From the NCBI GenBank assembly GCA_964463485.1, contig CAYXDO010000026.1, forward strand, positions 24,518 through 88,517: 64,000 nt of DNA. The letters are read 5' to 3'. Both the position numbers and the translations under genes were made by a program. Position 1 is the first letter of the stretch; each line of letters opens with the position of its first letter. Below the pieces are notes generated by a model that searched no databases, was not told the origin of the DNA, and saw nothing but the letters and a program-made list of their open reading frames with translations. Of the stretch, positions 8,216 to 17,077 are shown one piece after another. The stretch comes from CAYXDO01 sp964463485. GTDB lineage: Bacteria; Myxococcota; Kuafuiibacteriia; Kuafuiibacteriales; Kuafuiibacteriaceae.

Positions 8216-10204
8216 GTGCTCCCGACCGGACTCCCCCCCCTCGACCAGATCAGCGCGTTCCTCTCCGAAGTCGCCCTGTTCAAACGCGTCCGCGGCGACT
8301 TCCTCACGCAAATCGCAGAACGCCTCGAGCCCCGCGTCTACAACCCGGGTGAGGTCATTTTCGAAGAAGGCGCGGTCGGCGACGCCCTGTACATCATCCG
8401 CGCCGGCACCGTAGGCGTGTTCCTGGTCGACCGCGCCCTCGGCCTCGAGTTCGAGCTCGCCAAGCTCCGCGGCGGTCAGGTCTTCGGTGAGATGGCCGTC
8501 GTCGGCGAAGACCGACGATCCGCCACCTGTAAGGCCCTCGAACCCACCAGCTGCTTCCTCCTCACTCGCGACACCTTCCACCGCATCGTCGAGCGCATCC
8601 CGCAAGTGGCCCTCGCCGTCGCACAAGTCCTCGCTCAACGCGTCAACCTCCTGAACCGCGAACGCGGCAAGAACATGATCGACGCGTCGAAGATCCAGAT
8701 CGACCCCGAGATCTATCGCCTCGTCCCAAGGCACATCTTGGAAGCCCACAAGATGATCCCGATGCACGTCAAAGACGGCGTGCTCACCGTGGCGTGCGCC
8801 GACGCCGACGATCTCGGCGGCCTCGACGAGATCCGCCGCGTCATTCGCGGCGTCGAGATCAGAGCCCTCACCCTCGCCGACGGCGACTACCGCGCCGTCC
8901 TCGATCGCTTCGCCAACGAGCTCGCTCCACAGCAGCGCGCAGGCTCCACCATCAAACCCAAGGTCAAGAACATCGAGTGGGTCACCGACGACTCGAACGT
9001 CCGCGACGGCACCGACACCACCCGCCGCGAAGAAATCAAAGAGCTCGTCGATCGACTGATCGCCGAAGCCATCGAACGCGAAGCCTCCGACATCCACGTG
9101 GAGCCCGAGCGCGACGGCGTCACCGTCCGCTATCGCGTCGCCGGAAAGCTCCAAAAACGCGGCGGCACCCCCGTACCTCGCCGCATGCATCGACCCATCG
9201 CATCCCGCATCAAAGTGCTCGCGGAGCTGGACATCAACGAGCGACGACTACCCCAGGACGGACGAATGAGCCTCATCGCGGACGGCCGACCGCTCGATAT
9301 CCGCGTCTCGACCCTGCCCACCGACGAAGGCGAGAAGATCGTGATGCGCGTGCTCGACAGCGCCAACGCCATGCAGCCCCTCGAGCAAATCATCCTCGCC
9401 GACAAGATCTGCCGGGTCGTTCGTCAGTTGGTCGCTCGGCCCCACGGAGTCGTCTACGTCTGCGGCCCCACCGGCAGCGGAAAGACGACGACTCTGTACT
9501 CAGCCCTCGGAACCCGGCGACGCGAAGACACCAACATCACCACCGTCGAAGACCCCGTCGAATACAAACTCGCGGGCATAACTCAGGTGGGTGTACGCCC
9601 CGAGATTGGACTCACCTTCGCCTCCGTCCTCCGATCGGTGCTTCGACAGGACCCGAACGTGATCCTCGTCGGCGAAACGCGCGACGCGGAGACCGGTAAG
9701 TTGGTGCTCGAAGCCGGACTCACCGGACATATGGTACTCACTTCGCTTCACACCAACAGCGCCCTCGGCAGCATCCAACGGCTCCGAGAGATGGGCCTCG
9801 AGAGCTTCGCCATCGCCGCGTCCATGGTCGGCGTCATCTCACAGAGGCTCGTTCGCCGAAATTGCCCCGCCTGCGCCACCGAGTCCCCACTCTCCGCGCA
9901 CGTTCAAGACCAGCTCGTCATCGCTGGAATCCTCCCGCGCGAGTTCAGCGGCCCCATCAAACGCTCGAAGGGGTGCGCGACTTGCAGCGGCACCGGCTTC
10001 CGCGGACGCGTCGGCGCCTATGAGATCCTCGTCGCGGATGACAAGCTGAGAGAACGGATCGCGCGCGAGGCGAGCGTCGAGGAGCTGCGAAAGTCCGCTC
10101 TCGAAGGCGCCTACGTTCCGATGACTCGATACAGCAATTATCTGCTCACTGCCGGAATCGCCGCTCCCGAAGAGTTGATCGCGATCCACTCCGGCACCGT
10201 CTGA
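8216..10204 (+). CDS. GspE/PilB-type secretion ATPase with N-terminal cyclic-nucleotide-binding domain
   Basis: 662 aa, GTG start. Three modules are visible. A cNMP-binding/CRP-like beta roll occupies ~10-125 (GEVIFEEGAVGDALYII, then FGEMAVVGEDRRSATC). An MshEN/T2SSE N-terminal-like domain lies at ~155-235. The type II/IV secretion AAA+ ATPase spans ~270-640 with Walker A GPTGSGKTTTL near 416-426, the Asp box VEDPVEY, GETRDAET near 485, and a zinc-type Cys set (CPAC ... CATC). Such ATPases power pilus or pseudopilus assembly. The fused nucleotide-sensing domain suggests ligand control. No other secretion genes are adjacent, so the partner machine is unknown. Confidence 0.92.
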   Translation: MLPTGLPPLDQISAFLSEVALFKRVRGDFLTQIAERLEPRVYNPGEVIFEEGAVGDALYIIRAGTVGVFLVDRALGLEFELAKLRGGQVFGEMAVVGEDRRSATCKALEPTSCFLLTRDTFHRIVERIPQVALAVAQVLAQRVNLLNRERGKNMIDASKIQIDPEIYRLVPRHILEAHKMIPMHVKDGVLTVACADADDLGGLDEIRRVIRGVEIRALTLADGDYRAVLDRFANELAPQQRAGSTIKPKVKNIEWVTDDSNVRDGTDTTRREEIKELVDRLIAEAIEREASDIHVEPERDGVTVRYRVAGKLQKRGGTPVPRRMHRPIASRIKVLAELDINERRLPQDGRMSLIADGRPLDIRVSTLPTDEGEKIVMRVLDSANAMQPLEQIILADKICRVVRQLVARPHGVVYVCGPTGSGKTTTLYSALGTRRREDTNITTVEDPVEYKLAGITQVGVRPEIGLTFASVLRSVLRQDPNVILVGETRDAETGKLVLEAGLTGHMVLTSLHTNSALGSIQRLREMGLESFAIAASMVGVISQRLVRRNCPACATESPLSAHVQDQLVIAGILPREFSGPIKRSKGCATCSGTGFRGRVGAYEILVADDKLRERIAREASVEELRKSALEGAYVPMTRYSNYLLTAGIAAPEELIAIHSGTV

Positions 10205-10222
10205 TCGAGCGGCCCAAACCAG

Positions 10223-10954
10223 TTACACGTCCTGGCCCAGCGCCCTCAGACGAGCCACGAGCTCGTCTGCTCGCTTCTTCTCTTCGTCTGCTCGCTTCTT
10301 CTCTTCGTCTGCTCGCTTCCTCTCTTCGTCTGCTCGCTTCTTCTCTTCGTCGGCTCGGTTCTTTTCTTCCTCCGCACGCTTCCTGAAGGCCGCCTCGTCC
10401 GCCTGAAGCTCCGTGATGGTGCGAAAGGGTCGTCCGTCGGGCCGGAAGATCGCGATGCCGTCATCGGTGACGAACTTGATCCCGAGCCGCGGGCTCGTGA
10501 ACCCATTCGTATCTTCCACTTGCTCGAACGACCCGCCCCGACGAACCCAAGCGTCCAAGATGTTTCGTTCTGGGTCGAGCACGTAATACTCCTCGACTCC
10601 GTACCTCTGATAAAAGGCGTGTTTCTTGATCAACTCCGCGGGTCGGTTTCCAGGAGAAAGGACCTCGAAGACGACCTGTGGAGCTACGCCGCCTTCCTCC
10701 CACTGCTTGTACGATCCGCGATATCCCTTCGGACGACCAAACGCCACCAGGACGTCTGGAGCCGCCCGCGTCTTCGGGTCACCTTCGACGGGGTACCAGA
10801 GCAAGTCTCCTCCGACGAAGTCTGAACGGAGATCATCGATGTTCGATTTGAGCGTGACGATCCAATCCCACTGAAGGGTGGTGTCGGCCATGGGTTGTCC
10901 ATCGCTGTCCGGATACTCGACCCGCCTGGCGTGTTGAAGAGGCCTGGCATGCAT
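10223..10954 (-). CDS. Uma2-family putative endonuclease with C-terminal Arg/Glu heptad tail
   Basis: PD-(D/E)XK-like Uma2 protein. The N-terminal motif EYPDSDGQPMADT, then APDVLVAFG, PQVVFEVLSPGNR and the EEYYVLDPE region fit the family core (~15-170). The C-terminal ~60 residues are a repeated RADEEKK heptad, predicted to be a long charged coiled coil. I chose ATG 10954 because it keeps the conserved EYPDSDG motif; frames further upstream read into a tandem repeat. Biochemical role of Uma2 proteins is not settled. Confidence 0.85.
   Translation of the reverse strand: MHARPLQHARRVEYPDSDGQPMADTTLQWDWIVTLKSNIDDLRSDFVGGDLLWYPVEGDPKTRAAPDVLVAFGRPKGYRGSYKQWEEGGVAPQVVFEVLSPGNRPAELIKKHAFYQRYGVEEYYVLDPERNILDAWVRRGGSFEQVEDTNGFTSPRLGIKFVTDDGIAIFRPDGRPFRTITELQADEAAFRKRAEEEKNRADEEKKRADEERKRADEEKKRADEEKKRADELVARLRALGQDV
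10265..10360. repeat. 21-bp in-gene repeats encoding RADEEKK heptads
   Basis: About four and a half near-identical 21-nt units (core tctgctcgcttcttctcttc on plus) lie inside the 3' end of the Uma2 gene. Each encodes one charged heptad. The near-identity at DNA level suggests recent expansion by slippage. Confidence 0.8.
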
Positions 10955-11010
10955 GGGCTGCAGTAGCCTACGCCGACCGCGTGTCAACGAGCAACCGCTG
11001 GGCGGTGAAC

Positions 11011-11066
11011 AGGTCCACAGGTCCACAGGTCCACACGTCCACAGGTCCACACGTCCACAGGTCCAC
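11011..11066. repeat. 8-bp tandem repeat, seven copies
   Basis: Seven head-to-tail copies of a[g/c]gtccac fill 56 bp between the aceF stop and the Uma2 start. Two copies carry the c variant. The unit length is not a multiple of 3, and the tract sits upstream of the Uma2 start. Confidence 0.85.
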
Positions 11067-11079
11067 GGCGGGCTTGGCG

Positions 11080-12399
11080 TCAGTCCATCCAGATCGCGTA
11101 CGGATCCGCGCACGCGTTCGTCACCCAACTCATGAACCTTGCACCATCCGCCCCATCGACGACTCGGTGATCGAAGGAGAGAGACAGAGGCATCCAGCTC
11201 GACCCATCTCTTTTCGTCGCTCGGCCCACGCCCAGGATCGCGACCTCCGGCGGGTTGATGATGGGCGTGAAGAATCCGGTACCCAGCCCGCCGAGATTGG
11301 TCACGCTGAAGGTCGCCCCGGACATTTCGTCGAGCGTGAGCTTGCTCGAGCGGGCCTTGGCGGCCAACTCACCGAGCTCCCTGGCGAGGCTTCGCACTCC
11401 TTTTTGGTCGGCGTCACGCAGCACCGGCACGAGCAGGCCTCTAGGCGTGTCCACGGCAACCCCGAGGTGAATGGATCGTCGCCACACGACTTCGTAGGTC
11501 GCTAGGTCGACGCTGGCGTTGAGCTTGGGAAACACTCGAAGCGCCGACGCGACCACCTTCAGCAACATCGCCGTCACCGTCAGCTTGGTGCCGTCGGCCT
11601 CGAAACGCTTTGCGTGGCGCTCCCGCGCGGCCTCGAGCGCGGTGACTTCGGCCTCGTGGAACAAAGTCACATGGGGAATCGTGCGCCACGCGTAACTCAT
11701 GGCGTCCGCGGTGGCCCTTCGAACCTTGGACATCGGCTCCCGCTCGACCGGTCCAAACTTCGCCAAGTCGGGAAAGGGACGCTCCGGCACCGTCGCCGAC
11801 CGCGCCCGAGCGGCCAGCTTGACGTCGTCTTCGGTCACCCTTGGACTCTCTATCATGCTCACGTCGACGCCGAGCTCTCGCGCCAACCTTCGAACCGACG
11901 GCGACGCAAATCCTCTGGCCGCCTTGACTGGCGCGACCGAACGAGCGACCCCCGACGCCGCCTCGGCCTCCGCGAGACCTGGCGCCGCGACGGCGGACAT
12001 CGGAGGTGAAGCATCGACTCCCTTCGCGCTCGGAACGACCTGGGTCGCCTCGATGAACCCAGCGCCCGTCGACGCCGCCGGCGCAGCTTCCGTGCGAGAC
12101 ATGGACTCGGCGGAAGTCGCACTCTCTTTGGGAGTCACACTCGCGGCCAGAGAACCAACTGGCTCGGTCTCGATCACCACCACGACCTGACCCGGACGCA
12201 CAGGCGCGCCAGCCTGCACCGCGAGCTCGACGATCAAGCCGGCCACCGGCGCGGGAACCTCGACCGTCGCCTTATCCGCTTCGACCTCGAAGAGCCCCTG
12301 ATCTACCACGACTCGGTCGCCCACCGCGACACGAAGCGCGCCGACGTCGGCGCTCTCGATGTTCTCGCCCAGAGCGGGCAGCCTGACCTCAGTTCTCAT
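11080..12399 (-). CDS. aceF: Dihydrolipoyl acetyltransferase, E2 of pyruvate dehydrogenase
   Basis: Moves the acetyl group from lipoamide to CoA in the pyruvate dehydrogenase complex. One lipoyl domain (1-80) has the lipoylated Lys in VEADKATVEV (K43). An Ala/Ser/Pro-rich linker follows, then a peripheral-subunit-binding domain (~165-200, SPSVRRLARELGVD), and the catalytic domain (~225-439) with the DHRVVDGADGARF active-site motif. It has a single lipoyl domain rather than the three of E. coli. The start lies 9 nt after the aceE stop. No E3 gene is in the window. Confidence 0.95.
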   Translation of the reverse strand: MRTEVRLPALGENIESADVGALRVAVGDRVVVDQGLFEVEADKATVEVPAPVAGLIVELAVQAGAPVRPGQVVVVIETEPVGSLAASVTPKESATSAESMSRTEAAPAASTGAGFIEATQVVPSAKGVDASPPMSAVAAPGLAEAEAASGVARSVAPVKAARGFASPSVRRLARELGVDVSMIESPRVTEDDVKLAARARSATVPERPFPDLAKFGPVEREPMSKVRRATADAMSYAWRTIPHVTLFHEAEVTALEAARERHAKRFEADGTKLTVTAMLLKVVASALRVFPKLNASVDLATYEVVWRRSIHLGVAVDTPRGLLVPVLRDADQKGVRSLARELGELAAKARSSKLTLDEMSGATFSVTNLGGLGTGFFTPIINPPEVAILGVGRATKRDGSSWMPLSLSFDHRVVDGADGARFMSWVTNACADPYAIWMD

Positions 12400-12408
12400 G
12401 CTTCCAAC

Positions 12409-15069
12409 TCACCTCGAACTCGCAGTTTCAAGAGACTCGCCGCCTTTGAATCCGAGCTCGCTCCTCGCGCGCTCGAAGGTGGCCGTGTCGACTTCTCCCA
12501 CGCGGAACAAACCAGCCAACGCATAGTAGGCGATGTGGCGCGCGTCGACCTCGAAGTGAGCCCGCAGCGCCTCGCGAGTATCACTTCGACCAAACCCATC
12601 GGTTCCAAGCGACACCAAGGGCGCCGGAAGCCACTTGGCAAGCCCATCGGGCAAAGACTTCATGTAGTCCGAGGCGGCCACGAACAACGAGACTCGCATG
12701 CTCCCAAAACACCGCTCGAGGTGACTCACCGGCTTGGCCGAGCTCGGGTCGAACAACGCCTCCCGCTCGACCAAAAGGGCCCCACGCCGAAGCTCCGTCC
12801 AGCTCGTCACGCTGAATACGTCGGAGGATACCTGGTAGCCCCGCAGAATCTCCCTAGCCCGAATCACCTCTCGAAGAATCGCCCCGCTGCCGAGCAAACA
12901 AACCTTCGCGTCCTCACTCCGCAGGAGTGGGTAAGCGCCGGCTTCGATGTCGTCGTCACTCACCCCCTGCGGACGAGCTAGCTGCGGGTAAGCTTCGTTC
13001 CCCACGGTCACGTAGTAGAACACATCCTCGTCTCTCGAAAACATGCGCGCCAGACCAACCTTCACGATCGACGCGAGCTCGAACGCAAACCCCGGATCGT
13101 ACGATCTCAACGTCGGCACCGCCTGCGCCAACACGTGGCTGTGCCCGTCCTGGTGCTGAAGCCCCTCCCCGTTCAGCGTGGTCCGACCCGCAGTCCCACC
13201 AATCAAGAACCCGCGCCCGCGCGCGTCCGCGATCGCCCACACCTGATCCCCGACGCGCTGCAGCCCGAACATCGAATAAAACATGTAAAAAGGAACCGTA
13301 GCCACCCCGACCGAGGAGTAACTGGTCGCGGCAGCGGCGAAGCTCGCGATCGCTCCGGCCTCGTCAATCCCTTCCTGGAGAATCTGTCCGTCTCGCGATT
13401 CTCGATAACGCATCAGACTCTCGGCGTCGACCGGTTCGTAGAGCTGACCGACCGCCGAGTAAATGCCGATCTTCCGAAAGAGAGCGTCGAGCCCGAACGT
13501 CCGAGACTCGTCGGGGATGATCGGCACGACGTGTCTGCCGACCCCCGGATCAGAAATCAGCTTGCCGAGCACTCGCACCAAGACCGAAGTCGTCGAGACC
13601 TGTCGATCGCCCGTACCCATGTCGAACTCATCGAAGAGCCCCTCCGCGGGTGCCGGGAGCCGCGCGCTCCGCGAACGCCGCTGAGGCAAAAACCCACCGA
13701 GCGCGCTCCGGCGACTCAGAAGATAGGTTCGGTCGCGCTCCGAAAGCTCGAGATAGGCGAGCTCATCGAGGGCACCGTCCTCGATCGGCAGCCTGAACCG
13801 GTCCCGAAATATCCGGAGCTCCTCGTGGCGCAGCTTCTTCTGCTGATGAGTCGTATTCAGCGCCTCCCCCGCGGTGCCCATGCCGTAGCCCTTCGTCGTC
13901 ATCGCGAGCACACAACTCGGACCCCCTCGGTGGTCGACCGCCGAGCGATAAGCTCCATACACCCGTACGGGATCGTGCCCACCGCCCGCGAGCACCTTGG
14001 TCAAGTCATCATCGGAGATCGTCGCCAAAAAGCTCCCCAAGAGCTCGTCAGCTCCAGCGATCCGGCGCCGGGCCGCGACGGGCCCTTCCACGCGACACTT
14101 CTGAAGCTCCCCGTCGACCATCTGCGCCAACCTGCGCCGAAAGCGGCCGTCCGAATCTCGAGCCGCGATGAGATCAAAGGTCCGATCCCACACCGCTTTG
14201 GCTACGTGCCAACCTCTGGCGCGGAACACCGCCTCGAGCTCCTGCACGATCTTCCCGTTGCCTCGTACGGGACCGTCCAGCCGCTGAAGGTTGCAGTTGA
14301 TGACAAAAACGAGATTGTCGAGCTTCTCCCGCGAAGCCATCGAGAGCGCGGACAGCGACTCCGGCTCGTCGCACTCCCCGTCTCCGAGGAACGCCCATAC
14401 CCTAGCGCCTTTCTGCCTCGATAGACCGCGACCCTCGAGGTACTTGAAGAAGCGAGCCTGTCGAACCGCATTCATCGGTCCCAGACCCATCGACACGGTC
14501 GGATATTGCCAAAACTCGGGCATGAGCCAAGGGTGCGGGTACGACGACAGCCCTCGCTTCGAAATCTCCCGCCGAAACCCATCCAGCTGCTCGCGTGTGA
14601 GTCTGCCCTCCAGAAACGCACGCGCATAAATGCCTGGAGCGACATGGCCCTGAATGTAGAGATGGTCACCTCCACACTCATGATCGGGCCCACGAAAGAA
14701 GTGATGGAACCCCACTTCGTACAGCGTCGCCGCCGACGCGTAACTCGCGATGTGGCCGCCCAAACCTTCACTCTCGCGATTCGCGCGCATCACCATCGCG
14801 AGCGCGTCGTACCTGAGGACCGACTCGATGCGGCCTTCGGTCGCCAAATCTCCCGGATAAGGCTCGTCCGAGAGGCCGGCATTCAGAAACGCCGTCTGCG
14901 CAGCCATCGGGAGCACCAAGCCGCGCCGATGCGCCCAAGCAGCGAGCTCGTCGAGCACCGAGCGCACCGCGGCCTCGCCGAAGATCCGCTCCGTGTCAGC
15001 CAAAGAAGCGATGAAGTCCCCGACGATGAGGTCGGTCGGCGGCGCTCCGCCACTTCCGTTCCGCGCCAT
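12409..15069 (-). CDS. aceE: Pyruvate dehydrogenase E1 component, homodimeric type
   Basis: Thiamine-diphosphate-dependent decarboxylase of 886 aa, the length expected for homodimeric AceE. The N-terminal His region GGHIASYASAATLYEVGFHH, the ThDP motif GDGECDEPES ... NCNLQRLDGPV, and the C-terminal GLQHQDGHSH and VTSWTELRR segments are all recognisable. The ATG is preceded by AAGGAG at a longish 13 nt. It heads an operon with aceF and is transcribed away from the glycerol-3-phosphate-dehydrogenase-like gene; a TGTAC-ATC-GTACA palindrome lies in the shared spacer. Confidence 0.97.
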   Translation of the reverse strand: MARNGSGGAPPTDLIVGDFIASLADTERIFGEAAVRSVLDELAAWAHRRGLVLPMAAQTAFLNAGLSDEPYPGDLATEGRIESVLRYDALAMVMRANRESEGLGGHIASYASAATLYEVGFHHFFRGPDHECGGDHLYIQGHVAPGIYARAFLEGRLTREQLDGFRREISKRGLSSYPHPWLMPEFWQYPTVSMGLGPMNAVRQARFFKYLEGRGLSRQKGARVWAFLGDGECDEPESLSALSMASREKLDNLVFVINCNLQRLDGPVRGNGKIVQELEAVFRARGWHVAKAVWDRTFDLIAARDSDGRFRRRLAQMVDGELQKCRVEGPVAARRRIAGADELLGSFLATISDDDLTKVLAGGGHDPVRVYGAYRSAVDHRGGPSCVLAMTTKGYGMGTAGEALNTTHQQKKLRHEELRIFRDRFRLPIEDGALDELAYLELSERDRTYLLSRRSALGGFLPQRRSRSARLPAPAEGLFDEFDMGTGDRQVSTTSVLVRVLGKLISDPGVGRHVVPIIPDESRTFGLDALFRKIGIYSAVGQLYEPVDAESLMRYRESRDGQILQEGIDEAGAIASFAAAATSYSSVGVATVPFYMFYSMFGLQRVGDQVWAIADARGRGFLIGGTAGRTTLNGEGLQHQDGHSHVLAQAVPTLRSYDPGFAFELASIVKVGLARMFSRDEDVFYYVTVGNEAYPQLARPQGVSDDDIEAGAYPLLRSEDAKVCLLGSGAILREVIRAREILRGYQVSSDVFSVTSWTELRRGALLVEREALFDPSSAKPVSHLERCFGSMRVSLFVAASDYMKSLPDGLAKWLPAPLVSLGTDGFGRSDTREALRAHFEVDARHIAYYALAGLFRVGEVDTATFERARSELGFKGGESLETASSR

Positions 15070-15130
15070 GAACTCGTTTCATCTCCTTCGCTCGCGCTGT
15101 CAAAGCGACCGCGCAATTTTGACGGGTCTA

Positions 15131-15143
15131 TGTACATCGTACA
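15131..15143. promoter_or_regulatory. TGTAC-ATC-GTACA palindrome in the aceE / gpsA-like divergent spacer
   Basis: A perfect 5-bp inverted repeat with 3-bp spacer lies about 60 nt from aceE and 25 nt from the opposite gene. Its form and place fit an operator for a dimeric regulator of one or both genes. No regulator gene is adjacent. Confidence 0.4.
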
Positions 15144-15168
15144 GGTTTGATAGGACCGACAACCGGGT

Positions 15169-17013
15169 TTGACAGCCAGCAACCCGTATCTCCGTCACCA
15201 GGCTCCGACGCCGGCCGCCGTCCCTGCGACAAAACGCCGGGGGCGACGGGACGCCGCCAGTGCAAAGCTGGCCGTCGTGCCGGTGTCGTTCCGTGTCAGC
15301 CAAGCGCGGGCCGAACCGACCGTTTACACCCCGCGCCCGAGCAACGATACGCGCTCCAGCCCGACGGCCGAGCTGACCCCGCACCGCCCGTCCGCCGATC
15401 CCCCAAGGCTGCCGGCGCGCGATGCCACGACCTACGAGCTCCTTCGTGGTCCGTCGCTCGCCGTCGACTTGGCGAGCTCGCTGACCTCGTCGACCAAAGC
15501 ACTCCTGGCCCAGATCGATCCGACGACGCTAAAGGACACGAGCCCCCGGCAGCTCGGCGAGATCTTGGGCCGAGCGATCGAGCGCCTGGCCCAAGGCCCC
15601 GAGCTGCCGAAGCGCACCCGCGAGCTCAGCGCACTCGACGAGCTCATCGGCGCGTTCTTGTTCGCCCGGCGCGCCGGCCAGCTCGAGGTCTGCAAAGCCA
15701 TCCACGAACACGTCTCACCTGCTCGAATGAGTGAGTTGATGAGTCGGATGAGAGAGCGGCTCCCGGGCAAGATCCTCGCCGTCGTCGTGGGCGCTGGCGC
15801 GATGGGGATTGGCCTTTCGAAGCTCATGGGTCACGCGATTCGGCCCGGCGGGCACCGCTGGCGCGACCGAGTCTTGGTAGCGACCCCATTTCCGCACGAG
15901 GAGACTTCCATCAACTTGCGCGGTCGCTTCGAGCCGGGCTCGGCGGCGTTCGCGAACGTTCCCGGAGTCATCAACTTCGCCGAGGGTCCCTTCATCGAGG
16001 CGATCCCGATGGCTCTCGTGCCGCAAGCGCTGGCGGAGGCGCAATCCGTCTTCTTGATGGTTCCTTCGAAAGCGATGCCCGAAGTCGTTTCCAAAGTCGC
16101 TCCTTCGATCCCAGCCGGCACGCCCGTGGTCGAATTCACCAAGGGAGTGACTCCGGCCATTCAACTCCCACGCGAGTACCTGCAAAGTGAGTTGAGGCGC
16201 CTGCTGAAGACGAACCCCGTGGTCACCTTGGGAGGCTTCTGCCCAGGGCAGCACCTCCACGAGGGTCGCAAAGTCACCCTCGCGGTCTCGGCCAGCGACC
16301 TGCGCGCCGCCGACGAAGTAACTCGGCTGCTCACGGGATCCATGGGGCGTACGACGAGCTACGTCGAGCTCGTGCCCGATACTCACCCCCTCGCGATCGA
16401 GCTCGCCGGTACCCTCAAGAACGTCGTCGCGCTCCGAGTCGGAACCGAGTCGGTTCGCGCCGCGGTGGCCAAAACCCGTCCTCCGCGAGCCGAGTCGGCG
16501 CTCGGGTTGATCGACCGGATCGTTGCAGGCGCAGTCAGCTCGGTCGAAGGTCATAGTCCGACCGGACTCTGTGAGCCCGTGCGCGTGGACGCGAGAGAGT
16601 GCTGCACGCTGACGTTCTCTGCCCTCCTCGACGTCGTGGTGGCTGCCCGATCGGCCAAAATCCGAAACGAGAGTCAGGCCGTCCGATGGATCGAGAAAGA
16701 GCTGCTCGCGCGCAGGAAAGACATCGCACCTACGCGTAACATCATCGTGGGCGTGATCGCTGGTCTGGTCGAGACTTGGGATCCGAGCGGTCGGCAACTG
16801 GATCTGGGTCGAATCCTGAGTCGACTCGAGCTCACGATGGAAGGAGTCGCCAGCCTGGAGCCGCTCGAGAGTTGGTTTTCTAGACACGGCCTCGCCATGC
16901 CCGAAGCTCTCGAGAGCACTTACGAGGTGTTCGAGGGCTGCGCCAAGGAAGAGTCCCTGCCTGCTGGACCCGCGCACACCCAACAACTCCTGGCTCTCGG
17001 CGTAAAGCGCTGA
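15169..17013 (+). CDS. Glycerol-3-phosphate dehydrogenase (NAD(P)+)-like protein with long N-terminal extension
   Basis: 614 aa against ~330 for ordinary GpsA. The first ~200 residues are Pro/Arg-rich then helical, with no match I recognise. The NAD-binding fold starts near 200 (AVVVGAGAMGIGLSKLMGH). Later parts fit the family: PAGTPVVEFTKGV, the GGFCPGQHLHEG region where GpsA has its GPS/A loop, and the Lys in AGTLKNVVALRVG, matching the catalytic Lys of NAG.K. The helical C-terminus is longer than usual. The start is taken as TTG 15169; no better in-frame codon keeps the whole protein. Substrate could differ from glycerol-3-phosphate. Confidence 0.8.
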   Translation: MTASNPYLRHQAPTPAAVPATKRRGRRDAASAKLAVVPVSFRVSQARAEPTVYTPRPSNDTRSSPTAELTPHRPSADPPRLPARDATTYELLRGPSLAVDLASSLTSSTKALLAQIDPTTLKDTSPRQLGEILGRAIERLAQGPELPKRTRELSALDELIGAFLFARRAGQLEVCKAIHEHVSPARMSELMSRMRERLPGKILAVVVGAGAMGIGLSKLMGHAIRPGGHRWRDRVLVATPFPHEETSINLRGRFEPGSAAFANVPGVINFAEGPFIEAIPMALVPQALAEAQSVFLMVPSKAMPEVVSKVAPSIPAGTPVVEFTKGVTPAIQLPREYLQSELRRLLKTNPVVTLGGFCPGQHLHEGRKVTLAVSASDLRAADEVTRLLTGSMGRTTSYVELVPDTHPLAIELAGTLKNVVALRVGTESVRAAVAKTRPPRAESALGLIDRIVAGAVSSVEGHSPTGLCEPVRVDARECCTLTFSALLDVVVAARSAKIRNESQAVRWIEKELLARRKDIAPTRNIIVGVIAGLVETWDPSGRQLDLGRILSRLELTMEGVASLEPLESWFSRHGLAMPEALESTYEVFEGCAKEESLPAGPAHTQQLLALGVKR

Positions 17014-17077
17014 GCGCCGGAGGGTGTCGGGCGACCGAAAGCGAACGAAAGCGAACGAAAGGTCAGGTCACACCTGG

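Noticed and set aside
8117..9190. 357-codon minus-strand open frame
   Set aside because: Lies opposite the cNMP-GspE gene, which has intact motifs; translation is Asp/Glu/Ala-biased shadow.
15715..16986. 423-codon minus-strand open frame
   Set aside because: Opposite the glycerol-3-phosphate-dehydrogenase-like gene; no recognisable domain.
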